From positions 1 to 64,000 of the forward strand of contig SVFZ01000026.1 of assembly GCA_015056585.1 (NCBI GenBank): a stretch of DNA of 64,000 nt, given 5' to 3'. The notes beneath the pieces are model-generated. The model did not search any database. It was not told where the DNA came from and saw only the letters and a list, made by a program, of their open reading frames with translations. Position 1 is the stretch's first letter, and every line of letters starts with the position of its first letter. The DNA is from Butyrivibrio sp. (GTDB taxonomy: Bacteria; Bacillota; Clostridia; Lachnospirales; Lachnospiraceae). Below are positions 29,046 to 38,380 of the stretch, one piece after another. A program made the translations under genes and the position numbers.

Positions 29046-29844
29046 CTTTCAGCTTGGGTATAGTTACTCCATCCTGCGCCACAGATATTCTGTTTCTTCC
29101 AGCTCTCAGGAACACGAAGCGGTCCGTCGTCTTGTCGCTCTCATCATATCTGTCGTAAATAACATGGTTATATGCATCCTGCTCCGTTATGGAGAACGGG
29201 GAGCCTGAACAGTCAATGACAAGGCAATGGCCAGCTTCTATCTCAACCTCGCACCGTCCGGTCTCAACAATCATGTTGTTAAGATAATGCTTCCATGTGG
29301 GATTGATTACAGGACCATAGATGTAGATAACTGTAGGAGACTCCATATTGGAATCAACGTTTAATGATACTGTTCCAGCTCCTGAATCTGCATAGGTATA
29401 TGGATATGTGTAGTCGTAGATCTTTCCGCCCTCTACGTCAATGCCTGCCTCCATACTGTGGAGTCTATACCAATAGCCAAGTCCTACAAATTTTATCTCG
29501 CAATGAAGACCACTGCCCTCTATCTCTTTCTTATCCAGTTCCGAAATAATACACTCCAGGCAATATGTTGTACTGCCTGGAGTGTATTTTAGGGTGAGGG
29601 GAGTTTTGGATATAAACCTAGAAAACTGATAATACTTTTCATAAGCATCCGGGTTCTTAAATCTGATAACGCCCTTAGGAACCGGCTGCTTAATATTGTC
29701 ATTGTACGGCTTGAAATAACTGCCGATCTGTATAAAATTGGTATCTCTTTTAAATCCGAGATCAGAAGGTGAATACATAAAGAATTTAAGGTCATTAAGG
29801 TCATAGCACTCACCATTACAATTATATAGAGCAAATTTTCGCAT
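29014..29844 (-). CDS. Distal tail (Dit)-like protein
   Basis: Follows the tape measure gene; phage tail family sequence style. Confidence 0.7.
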   Translation of the reverse strand: MRKFALYNCNGECYDLNDLKFFMYSPSDLGFKRDTNFIQIGSYFKPYNDNIKQPVPKGVIRFKNPDAYEKYYQFSRFISKTPLTLKYTPGSTTYCLECIISELDKKEIEGSGLHCEIKFVGLGYWYRLHSMEAGIDVEGGKIYDYTYPYTYADSGAGTVSLNVDSNMESPTVIYIYGPVINPTWKHYLNNMIVETGRCEVEIEAGHCLVIDCSGSPFSITEQDAYNHVIYDRYDESDKTTDRFVFLRAGRNRISVAQDGVTIPKLKVEARVLYETV

Positions 29845-29848
29845 ACAC

Positions 29849-32800
29849 TCAGCCTCCTAAAGCTTCACCAAGTCTCTTATCAATGGCTGCAACCATACCA
29901 TCAATGTCCACGCTGGCCACTGCCTCCTCGCAGAGAGCTTTGATAGCATCACACACAGCACTTGTACCATCCTTAATACCCTGAGCCAGTCCTCCACATA
30001 TGCCATCTTTTCCTATCACGTAAAACTTATCAGATCGTCCTCCCTCTTCGTTGATACCGAGATTAGTTCTGGTTGTTTCAAGTGTGGTCTGCACCATTCC
30101 CTGTACTGCCGGCTTAAGATTTTCTTCTGTCTTCTGTGTGATGGTGGTTGCCATATCAGTGACAGTGTCGCCGGTTATCTGGGTCATGTTCTCTTTATGG
30201 GCATTGGCAGCGTCTTCTACATAAATCTGGTATTCGTCACGTGCCTGCTGCTGTTCTTCAAAATATGTGGCGAACAGTTCTTTTGTTTCATCAGTGTAAG
30301 ATTGATCCTGAACTCTGACTCCGGCATAGAGGTCTTCAGCCTCAGCCATGAGGTCAAGTCTTTCCTGCCACAAAGCTGTAATTTCTTCAAAGCCTTCTCC
30401 GGTATCGTTCATTTCCTGAAGAGCCTGTGTTAATTCGTGAACCTCAGGAGCTCCGTCTATACCAAGACCTACCGCCGTTTCTACAAGGTTTTTGAGGGCA
30501 GGATCCACATCTGCCTCGACAAGAGACTTTAAAAATTGGAGATCAGAGTTATACTGTGATAGTGCTTCGTTATCATCAGCCCATAATTTCTTCATCTCCT
30601 CGAAGGTCTTTGAGGATTCTCCGCCCAGTTCAGATAGCAGCCCTATAGAGCCGCCTATCTTATCGTTAGCCTCTTCGAGAAGCTTGGTGAAATCATCCCA
30701 GGCCTCTTCAGAGTAGTTCGTAGCTTCAGTGAGGGCCAGCTGCCCCTCTGCCATCTCATTAAGAGCTTCCACATTAGCTGCTGCCGGTTCAAGAACATCG
30801 TTCATGTATCCGGTGAGATTGTTTATCTCGTTGTTGAGTCCAGGAATGGTATCGTCTTTAAGCTCGTTTACCTTCTCCTGCCACTGCTCCTGCTCCATGT
30901 AGAGCTCATCATTGGCTTCAGCCACTTCATTTAATGTCCGGTAGAGGCCATCCAGTCTGATGTCGTACTGCTCGGCTGTTATCGCTCCGTCTTCATAAGA
31001 TTTTGTGAGATCATCAATCTGCTGCATGATCTCATCAAGCCCGAGCTCATCTTTTATCTCTGCCAGCCTCTGCTCTGCTTCATAGAGCTCATATTCAGCA
31101 TCTGCCTGAGCTTCCATAAGCTCAGTTATCTCTTCTCTGGCCTTCTGGAGCTGTATATATTTCAGCTGATCATCAATATTCGTTACAAGGGCAGCGCTGT
31201 TCTCATCCAGCTTTCCAGTATTATCATCAATCGAAATGCTCCAATCAGGGTAAAGCGTGTTGAGCTGGTTTACAATGCTGGCCATCTCTTTCTGTTCATC
31301 AGCCGTGAGCTTACTCTTACCGTTTAGCTCCTGGAGGCGTGAAGATAGATTGCTTACATAACCCTGCTGTGTTCCGAACTCTGACCTTAAGTTTTCGCTT
31401 GATGTCTTTGCATCATTGAAGGACTTAATGGCTTTCTCAGTGCTTTCTACTGCTTCATAGGTATAATCAACGCTCTCAGGTACCAGTAGATTGTATGCAG
31501 CAAGACCTGCTACAAGACCACCTATGCCTGTGATGAGCAGTCCTACTGGGTTGGCAGTCATAGCTGCATTTAATAGCCACTGTGCGACTGTAGCCCCTTC
31601 TGTAGCCGCCTGATAAGCCACCCATGAAGCCTGAGCAGCTGTAATAAATGGAATTATCTCTCCAAATATAAGCTGTGAGGCTGCAATTCCTGAAATGCCT
31701 GCTATGATCTGTCCGCTATTATCCAGGATCCATGTAAATAGATCTATCATAACTGGCAGTACATCTTCAGATGCTTTGGCGGCATTATCAATAAAATCGC
31801 CCAGCGCTTCAGACATCTTAGTAAAGGATACATTCAGCTTTCCGTTATTTACTGAATCTGTTAGCCTTCCTACCGCGTCTGTTGCTTCCTGAACACCTTT
31901 CCTAAGCTGCGCATCAAAAACCTTTTCACTGGCTATGCCAAGAGCTTCTAACGCTGAGTTGAGAATGGTGATATCACCTTTGAGGTTGTCATTAAGGACC
32001 TTGGCCATCTCATCAGCAGCGCCGGAAGAGTTTCTGATTTTTTCTGACAGAGTATCATATGACTTTCCGCTGTCCTTGATGAGCGCATTAACAGCTGCAA
32101 TATCGGTCTTATTAAATATCTTTCTGATTGTAGCTGCTTTCTCAACAGAGCCCAGATCAGCTATCGAGTTTCCCAGGTCCTTGATGATATCATTGAGAGG
32201 TCTCATGTCGCCTGTTGTGATATCCTCGACTGAAACTCCTAATTCTTTAAGCTTTGCAGCTGCCTTGTCTGTTGGCGCTGTAAGTGATAGAATAACGTTT
32301 CTTAAATGAGTGCCGCCTTCAGCTCCTTTGATACCGTTATTAGCAAGAATACCGAGCTCTGTATTCATAGTAACGATATCCTGCCCGGCCAGAGATACAG
32401 CACCAGCGCATACAAGAGAAGCTTCTCCCAGCTGTGATACGCTTGTATTTGAAGACTGGGCAGTCTTTGTCATCTGGTCAATGTATCTGTCCAGCTCATA
32501 GGTCTCCATACCAAGTGCGGCCATGGAGTCTGTAACAAGATCTGAAGCATAAGCAAGATCCATTCCTCCGGCTGCTGCCAGTGTGAGCACCTTGGGAAGA
32601 GTCTCTGCTGCTTTTTCAGCATCATAGCCAGCGAGGGCAAGGTAATTTAACGCCTCTGCGCTTTGAGACGCGGAAAACATCGTAGTTTCTCCACATTTCC
32701 TGGCAACTGATTCAAGTAGCTGATATCTTTCGCTTCCGTTAGCTATCTCTTCAGATGTCATTCCCATGGTAGCGGCCACCTGCGCCATGGAAGCGTTAAA

Positions 32801-33553
32801 CTGCTCACCTGTTTCTACTGCAGCTGTAGCAACTTTCTTAAGCCCATCTGCCATCTTTTTTAAGGCTTCAACTACAACTTCTGTTGCCACACCGGCGCCA
32901 ACAAGAGTCCAGAACTCATTTATTTCCTTCTTGGCCTCTTCGGTCTCATCGCCAAACTCATCTATTGATTTTGCACATTGATCTGTGCTGTTCTGTGCTT
33001 CTCTCAGATATTGTGATGTCTTCTGGAGCTCAGTGCCATATTCCTCCTCTTCCACCTTTGCATTATTGAGGTATGACTTATATTTATTCACTTCCTCAGT
33101 CGCCTTGGAATAGGTATCATTAGCCTTCTTCAGCTCTTTTTCAAGATTATCGACAACCTTCTGCTGTTCACTGATCTCTTCAGTGGTAGCAGAGCCTGAC
33201 TCCTTCATTGCATCAAGCTTTGATTTAGCATCATCATACTGCTGGCTTAAGCCTTCATGCTTTCTCTTATACTCTTCAAGCTTGGGGTTCGCCTCTTCAA
33301 TGATCTGTGTGTAGAGACTAACTGCCTTTTTCGCCTCTTCGTACTGCTTTGAAAGAATCTGCTCTTTAGCGGCAAGTGCCTGTGCTGTGTTGGCAGTATC
33401 CTTATATTCCGATTTGCAGGTCTTTAGTTCGCTCCTGAACTCAGAGAGATTAGACTTTATCTGCCTCAGTTGGTTATTATATTTATCAGGATCTTGAATA
33501 ACAATTTTGGTTGATATAACGCCCTGTCTACCCATCTGCCACCTCTGCGTCAA
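29849..33553 (-). CDS. Tail tape measure protein
   Basis: 1234 aa; N-terminal coiled coil, then TP901-type core EEIANGSERYQLLESVARKCGETTMFSASQSAEALNYLALAGYDAEKAAETLP. Confidence 0.93.
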   Translation of the reverse strand: MTQRWQMGRQGVISTKIVIQDPDKYNNQLRQIKSNLSEFRSELKTCKSEYKDTANTAQALAAKEQILSKQYEEAKKAVSLYTQIIEEANPKLEEYKRKHEGLSQQYDDAKSKLDAMKESGSATTEEISEQQKVVDNLEKELKKANDTYSKATEEVNKYKSYLNNAKVEEEEYGTELQKTSQYLREAQNSTDQCAKSIDEFGDETEEAKKEINEFWTLVGAGVATEVVVEALKKMADGLKKVATAAVETGEQFNASMAQVAATMGMTSEEIANGSERYQLLESVARKCGETTMFSASQSAEALNYLALAGYDAEKAAETLPKVLTLAAAGGMDLAYASDLVTDSMAALGMETYELDRYIDQMTKTAQSSNTSVSQLGEASLVCAGAVSLAGQDIVTMNTELGILANNGIKGAEGGTHLRNVILSLTAPTDKAAAKLKELGVSVEDITTGDMRPLNDIIKDLGNSIADLGSVEKAATIRKIFNKTDIAAVNALIKDSGKSYDTLSEKIRNSSGAADEMAKVLNDNLKGDITILNSALEALGIASEKVFDAQLRKGVQEATDAVGRLTDSVNNGKLNVSFTKMSEALGDFIDNAAKASEDVLPVMIDLFTWILDNSGQIIAGISGIAASQLIFGEIIPFITAAQASWVAYQAATEGATVAQWLLNAAMTANPVGLLITGIGGLVAGLAAYNLLVPESVDYTYEAVESTEKAIKSFNDAKTSSENLRSEFGTQQGYVSNLSSRLQELNGKSKLTADEQKEMASIVNQLNTLYPDWSISIDDNTGKLDENSAALVTNIDDQLKYIQLQKAREEITELMEAQADAEYELYEAEQRLAEIKDELGLDEIMQQIDDLTKSYEDGAITAEQYDIRLDGLYRTLNEVAEANDELYMEQEQWQEKVNELKDDTIPGLNNEINNLTGYMNDVLEPAAANVEALNEMAEGQLALTEATNYSEEAWDDFTKLLEEANDKIGGSIGLLSELGGESSKTFEEMKKLWADDNEALSQYNSDLQFLKSLVEADVDPALKNLVETAVGLGIDGAPEVHELTQALQEMNDTGEGFEEITALWQERLDLMAEAEDLYAGVRVQDQSYTDETKELFATYFEEQQQARDEYQIYVEDAANAHKENMTQITGDTVTDMATTITQKTEENLKPAVQGMVQTTLETTRTNLGINEEGGRSDKFYVIGKDGICGGLAQGIKDGTSAVCDAIKALCEEAVASVDIDGMVAAIDKRLGEALGG

Positions 33554-33825
33554 AGATCAGCAAGGGAAACTTCCGGCTCATTTTCCATCTGTATTCTCTT
33601 CATCTCATCTTCAACATCTTTGTATATTAATCGCTTGGTCTCAAAATTATACAGCTCCTTATAGCTTTGGAAGATATCGAGCCATTTTCCAAACAACATA
33701 TATTCAGCTTCCTTCTGACTGATTCCAAGCCTTGTCCTCGCAATTAAAAATACCCAGTCAAAATTAATTACTGGGTTTTCGTCTTCTGGTTCTCTGTTGT
33801 TTGATTTTTTTTTACAGCAAAACAC
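33550..33825 (-). CDS. Tail assembly chaperone C-terminal extension (GT, by -1 frameshift)
   Basis: ORF in -1 frame overlapping the upstream chaperone through an A9 run. Confidence 0.7.
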   Translation of the reverse strand: MFCCKKKSNNREPEDENPVINFDWVFLIARTRLGISQKEAEYMLFGKWLDIFQSYKELYNFETKRLIYKDVEDEMKRIQMENEPEVSLADL

Positions 33826-34202
33826 CTGTTAAACTCTTCAGACAAGAGATCTGATAGTTCTGCTGGCTGCATCGTGCAGCATCTACCGATATACGCTTCA
33901 TTAACTTCACCCAGGCTGCATTCCTCCTGGTCCTTCATTACTGTGATCCCCTCATTTATCATCAGGGTTAATCCGAAGATCATTGTTTCAATGACATAAT
34001 GGTCAAATATCAGCTGTATTCTTCCATCTTCATCCCTTATAATATTTCCCTCTTCATCTGTCCTTGGTTTTGCTCCAAGAATGTCCCTTTCAAATTGTGC
34101 TACGCTCATCTTCTCCTGTATTTTTGACAATACAAACAGGTCGCAATAGTATGGCAGCTTCTCACCATTTATTTCAACTTCTTTAAGTGCTATCTTTCTC
34201 AT
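33768..34202 (-). CDS. Tail assembly chaperone (G)
   Basis: 144 aa between major tail and tape measure genes; ends just after an A9 slippery run. Confidence 0.75.
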   Translation of the reverse strand: MRKIALKEVEINGEKLPYYCDLFVLSKIQEKMSVAQFERDILGAKPRTDEEGNIIRDEDGRIQLIFDHYVIETMIFGLTLMINEGITVMKDQEECSLGEVNEAYIGRCCTMQPAELSDLLSEEFNRCFAVKKNQTTENQKTKTQ

Positions 34203-34268
34203 ATGGTCCTTTCCAAAAAGCTCCGGGAAGCAATGCGCTTCCCGGAGCTTATGATCTGAGCATCAACA

Positions 34269-34829
34269 TCATGCGCTGATGTCTGAAATATTAAGATACT
34301 CTTTTACAAAGTTCTCGGCTGCTGCCTCTGTATCGAATGGAATGACAATCTTCCACTCATCGTCAGCATTTGTGATGGCCTTACCTTCGATGGTAGGAGT
34401 CTTAAACTCAAGGTTTTCTCCCTTGGTTGCGTACTCTTCAGCTCCTGCAGAAAACTTTGCTGTTGTAAGGATGTTTGCAGTGAAAACTTTTCTTCCATCG
34501 TCTTTCTCAGGAGTAACCCAGCCAACACCGACATAGTTACCCTCGTCATTGCCCTTGTATGTTATCTTACCAGTCGCTTCTTCTACAGTATGGCCGAACA
34601 TAGTAGACTCTGCCTTGGATGGAAGTGTTGTTACTCCCAAAGTCACTGTCGCATCCTTGAAGTTCTTCTCGTACTCAACCTGCTGATCATCTCCATAAAG
34701 AGATCCTTCAACATAGTTTGGAGTGATGTTGAGGCTTACACCATGAGAGCACTTGAAGCCCTCAGAATATACGCCTGTACTCCTGTCAAGCTTTGCAACG
34801 TATGGAAACCTGAATCCAATTTTTGCCAT
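34269..34829 (-). CDS. Major tail protein (phi13-type)
   Basis: KIGFRFPYVAKLD...GVSLNITPNYVEGSLYGDDQQVEYEKNFKDATVTLGV. Confidence 0.85.
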   Translation of the reverse strand: MAKIGFRFPYVAKLDRSTGVYSEGFKCSHGVSLNITPNYVEGSLYGDDQQVEYEKNFKDATVTLGVTTLPSKAESTMFGHTVEEATGKITYKGNDEGNYVGVGWVTPEKDDGRKVFTANILTTAKFSAGAEEYATKGENLEFKTPTIEGKAITNADDEWKIVIPFDTEAAAENFVKEYLNISDISA

Positions 34830-34833
34830 CGAT

Positions 34834-35193
34834 TTATACCTCCCTGAAATTAGTGATGTTCACGACAAAAGCCGTGTGTCTTTTGGTTACTTCGAGATTG
34901 GTCTTGCTGGTGTACGTCTCAAGCCAGCTCCTTGTAGATGTTAGCTCTCCGAGCGTTTCCAGATAATTCCTGATCTCGTGTTTTAGTGTCATGTAGTTAT
35001 AGTCTTTAGGTGTGTAAAGATTCACCTGGATGATTGCAGTGTCCTCCAGAGGCCTGTCGTCTCCATACAGCGAAGGACTCTCATCATTGTATGAATATGT
35101 GATGTATATTTCTTTTTTTCCCTCATATAGATCCGGGCTTACAGGAACATTCAGCATAGGACCAAGTGCCTGTATAAGAGTATTTGCATTCAT
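34834..35193 (-). CDS. Tail completion/terminator-like protein
   Basis: Position and size in head-tail joining cluster. Confidence 0.6.
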   Translation of the reverse strand: MNANTLIQALGPMLNVPVSPDLYEGKKEIYITYSYNDESPSLYGDDRPLEDTAIIQVNLYTPKDYNYMTLKHEIRNYLETLGELTSTRSWLETYTSKTNLEVTKRHTAFVVNITNFREV

Positions 35194-35624
35194 TATTCTG
35201 CTCCTATCAGTTCGTTGTATTTCTGCTGCATTCTTTCTTCAATCTGGCTCTGATACATACTTGTGGCTCTGTCTATCCAGGGCCTTGGAGCTTGTCTTCC
35301 AGAGACTCCATACTCCAGCCATATTGCCTTAAGCGCATTTGAAACCGGGTACTTCCTTTTACCCCGATTGAATGTGTGCTGGCTATATCCCTTTGGAACA
35401 ATGTTCACGATATATGCACCATTCTTGCAATGTTTAGGGTTTGTTTTCTTGATTGAATTTACAAGCTCGGAATCTCCTTCGTGCTGGATCACAGACCTTA
35501 AAGTCTTTTTGGTAGCATCCTCTAATAGAGGCGCAACGTCTTTCAGCAATTCAGGAGCAAGTTTCTCAAAAGATGTATCAAGAAACTTATCCAGAATACT
35601 TTCAGTCATGTCAAATTCAAACAT
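35193..35624 (-). CDS. HK97 gp10-like head-tail protein
   Basis: Position; VSGRQAPRPWIDRA motif. Confidence 0.7.
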   Translation of the reverse strand: MFEFDMTESILDKFLDTSFEKLAPELLKDVAPLLEDATKKTLRSVIQHEGDSELVNSIKKTNPKHCKNGAYIVNIVPKGYSQHTFNRGKRKYPVSNALKAIWLEYGVSGRQAPRPWIDRATSMYQSQIEERMQQKYNELIGAE

Positions 35625-35956
35625 TACGACTCCACCTCCAGAGCATCAATCTTCACAGTCTCGTTTTTATGCATGACATTATCTACAAAAGTTATGATGT
35701 AAGGTGCTCCATCATACACTATTCTGAACTCTTTGGCCTTAACAGCATCCAGAGTCTTATGCCACCTCATAGTGAAGCGCACAGTTGTATCCGACTGGAC
35801 CTGTGCAGCATTCCACCTCTCTGTACCAGACAGATTATTGATATAAGCATAATTGGAATAGTAGTCTTCCCACTCCTGTAGAGGAAAGCCTTCTGCATCC
35901 TGCTCATGAGACCTGCGCTGTATTGTTATCAGTTTATTGTAAGCTCCTGCATTCAT
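35624..35956 (-). CDS. Head closure/head-tail adaptor protein
   Basis: MNAGAYNKLITIQRRSHEQDAEGFPLQEWEDYYSNYAYINNLSG. Confidence 0.8.
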   Translation of the reverse strand: MNAGAYNKLITIQRRSHEQDAEGFPLQEWEDYYSNYAYINNLSGTERWNAAQVQSDTTVRFTMRWHKTLDAVKAKEFRIVYDGAPYIITFVDNVMHKNETVKIDALEVES

Positions 35957-36288
35957 ACTTTTTCTCCAGGTAAAAAATTAAACTGGTGTAAGGACAGGAT
36001 GCTTTCGGCTACCCTGTTGACATCTGACTTGTTTACAGAGTACTGCCTGTTATCATACATATCTGAAACAAGCACCATTACAGCATCTGTTATATCCTCG
36101 TAATCATCCAGCTTTCGGCCGTTACTGTCCGGCTCATCAACGCCATTAATACCGGTCCTCCCCTTTACATAAGCGATTGCAGCATCCAAAAGCAGCTGAA
36201 CGTGATTTTTCTCATCACTGCTTAACGCTTCTGGCTTTTCCCTTAGATGAACCAGTACTTTTTCTACTGTTATTTCGCTTACCAGCAT
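35953..36288 (-). CDS. Head-tail connector (gp6-like)
   Basis: Connector-type: QLLLDAAIAYVKGRTGING...DAVMVLVSDMYDNRQ. Confidence 0.8.
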   Translation of the reverse strand: MLVSEITVEKVLVHLREKPEALSSDEKNHVQLLLDAAIAYVKGRTGINGVDEPDSNGRKLDDYEDITDAVMVLVSDMYDNRQYSVNKSDVNRVAESILSLHQFNFLPGEKV

Positions 36289-36514
36289 CTTTTACCTCTT
36301 TCTCTGCTTTGGGCTCTTTTACCTTCTCTTCACCCTCGCCGGTATGTTCGTCTTTCCGTTGCGACGTCGCAACAGGTTCCGGCTTAAACTCCTCTGCATA
36401 CCTGGCTTTTATCAGGTCCTTTGCGACAGCATCGGGGAAGTTTTTTACTTCCCCTGCTGAACCACAAAAGTTAATGCCTGCAAAGCTTCTCAAGCATTTA
36501 ACTTTCATAAGCAC
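36215..36514 (-). CDS. Small structural-region protein with disordered tail
   Basis: 99 aa; charged low-complexity C-terminus containing PVATSQRKDE. Confidence 0.5.
   Translation of the reverse strand: MLMKVKCLRSFAGINFCGSAGEVKNFPDAVAKDLIKARYAEEFKPEPVATSQRKDEHTGEGEEKVKEPKAEKEVKDAGKRNNSRKSTGSSKGKARSVKQ
36358..36373. repeat. 16-bp palindrome GTTGCGACGTCGCAAC (copy 1, in CDS)
   Basis: Exact palindrome inside the 36215-36514 ORF. Confidence 0.95.
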
Positions 36515-36518
36515 CTCC

Positions 36519-37697
36519 TTAAGCGGATACGCTTGAGTTCATCTTAAGAACTGCTACAGCCTGCTGATTTACGATCTTGGCATCTGCATCAATCCATGCA
36601 ACGATGCCGAGAGCGTGCTGTGTAGCATACTTCTCTCTGAGGATCTGTACGGAGTCCTCGATACACTTTGTAGAAAGACCTTCCGCAGCATTTACATAAA
36701 AGATCGCAGGTTCTCCAGCTTCAAGAGCAGGACACTGATCTGTTGTGTAAACAGGCTTTCCAAGAATGGTGCCTGAGAATCCCTGAGTGATGTCATCGTT
36801 AAACAGATACCTCTGATTGCCGTCCTTAAGAAGCTTAACAGCTGTAAGTGTTTCAGGTGCCATGACAAAGTATGCCCCTGCCTGATAAACACTCTTAAGC
36901 TTATCCTTAAGCATAATCAGCTCATCAGCGGTTACTGCTGTTGCAGATTTTGACTTAAGGATCTGTGTGGCATTTGAAAGGCCGGTAATTTTTCCGTTGG
37001 TTCCTACAAGGATTTCTCTGTCCATGAAAAGAGCAACGCTTGTAGCAATCTTGGCAACAACGAAATCAACAAGATCAATGTCTGTGCTATTAAGCAGTGA
37101 GATTGAGATCTTGGCCAGTACCCCTGCAAGGAAGTCCTGAAGATCCACTGTTAACAGTTTTGTACTCTTGGCCTCAAGCTCGTTGAACTCATCTGCGTAA
37201 GCAACTGTAAGATTGTCATTGCTCTCATCGACATAAGGAACTGCAACTGTACCCTTGATGTCGTATCTTGTTGCATCCTTGAAAAGAGGAGAAATGTCCT
37301 TAACCTTATCAATGATCCTCTTCATGATGGTTCTGGGGATAACAGCACCGTTGTCACCCTTGGTGATGTTGCTGTCAGCTCTTTCCCTGATAATGTTAGC
37401 GAAGGCTCTGACTTCCATAGCCTCTACGTCATCCTCATTGCCGGAATCTTCCTGTTTGGTCATCTTAAGACTCTTGGCTCTCTGAAGCATCTCCAGAGTA
37501 TTGTCGATTGACTGAATCTTTTTCTCAGTCTCCTCAAACTGCTGGTTCTCCTCATCGGTGAAAGCTCTCTTTTCCATCTCGATGGAATTTGTCATGCTCT
37601 CCATAGACTCAAGAAGCTCAGCTCTCTGCTCCTCAAGGCTCTTCTCGTTTGCAAGTGCTCTAAGCTGTAATTTCTTGAAAACTTCTGATCTTTTCAT
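36519..37697 (-). CDS. HK97-family major capsid protein with N-terminal delta domain
   Basis: Coiled N-terminus then ISPLFKDATRYDIKGTVAVPYVDES...; follows protease gene. Confidence 0.92.
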   Translation of the reverse strand: MKRSEVFKKLQLRALANEKSLEEQRAELLESMESMTNSIEMEKRAFTDEENQQFEETEKKIQSIDNTLEMLQRAKSLKMTKQEDSGNEDDVEAMEVRAFANIIRERADSNITKGDNGAVIPRTIMKRIIDKVKDISPLFKDATRYDIKGTVAVPYVDESNDNLTVAYADEFNELEAKSTKLLTVDLQDFLAGVLAKISISLLNSTDIDLVDFVVAKIATSVALFMDREILVGTNGKITGLSNATQILKSKSATAVTADELIMLKDKLKSVYQAGAYFVMAPETLTAVKLLKDGNQRYLFNDDITQGFSGTILGKPVYTTDQCPALEAGEPAIFYVNAAEGLSTKCIEDSVQILREKYATQHALGIVAWIDADAKIVNQQAVAVLKMNSSVSA

Positions 37698-37702
37698 CCT
37701 TT

Positions 37703-38380
37703 TTATCTCCTTAATCTGTTAATAGTGTCGTGGTACCTGGTGTAGTCCACTTCTGTTTCGGGTTCCTCTTTGACCTGTTCAGGAGCTTTAGTTTCATCTT
37801 CAGCTCTTTCTTCAGGCTTTTTATCAGGAGTATCTGATGTGTAACTGATGACATCATTATCAAAGGCTCTGAGAAGAATTTCTTTCTTCTCCTCGGCTCT
37901 TGAATGAATACTTGTTCCTGCATATACGGGAGTCATAGTATCATCAATGATTGAAACTTCCTCAAGCTCCAGTTCCGTTACAACCGATCTTTCAACATGA
38001 TTAGAGTAGTCATAATCTGTCTTGGAATCCAGATAGTAGAAACCAAAGCTCCATCCTGAAAGTCTTTTAGCTCGTGCGAGCTCAATAACTTCAGCGTCTG
38101 TGATGATAACGTTGGCATGAAGCCCTATGTTGTCCTCTTCAAGCTTTAAATTGGTGTTGGTGTCTCCCAGCAGGCGTGCCTCATTATGATTAAGGAGACA
38201 CTTTACCGGCTTGTCCTCACCGCGCTTGTTCAGTGCTACAGCAAAGGCTCCGGGCTGTATCTGCTCAACAAATTCGTTTCCGTATTCGTCCCTGATACGC
38301 CTTGAATCTCTCCCAACTGCATTGACATAGCCGTCAATTTCAACCGAGCCATCAGCTCTTATCTGTACCTTCATCGTCAT
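37703..38380 (-). CDS. HK97-family prohead protease
   Basis: PVKCLLNHNEARLLGDTNTNLKLEEDNIGLHANV...SGWSFGFY. Confidence 0.92.
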   Translation of the reverse strand: MTMKVQIRADGSVEIDGYVNAVGRDSRRIRDEYGNEFVEQIQPGAFAVALNKRGEDKPVKCLLNHNEARLLGDTNTNLKLEEDNIGLHANVIITDAEVIELARAKRLSGWSFGFYYLDSKTDYDYSNHVERSVVTELELEEVSIIDDTMTPVYAGTSIHSRAEEKKEILLRAFDNDVISYTSDTPDKKPEERAEDETKAPEQVKEEPETEVDYTRYHDTINRLRR

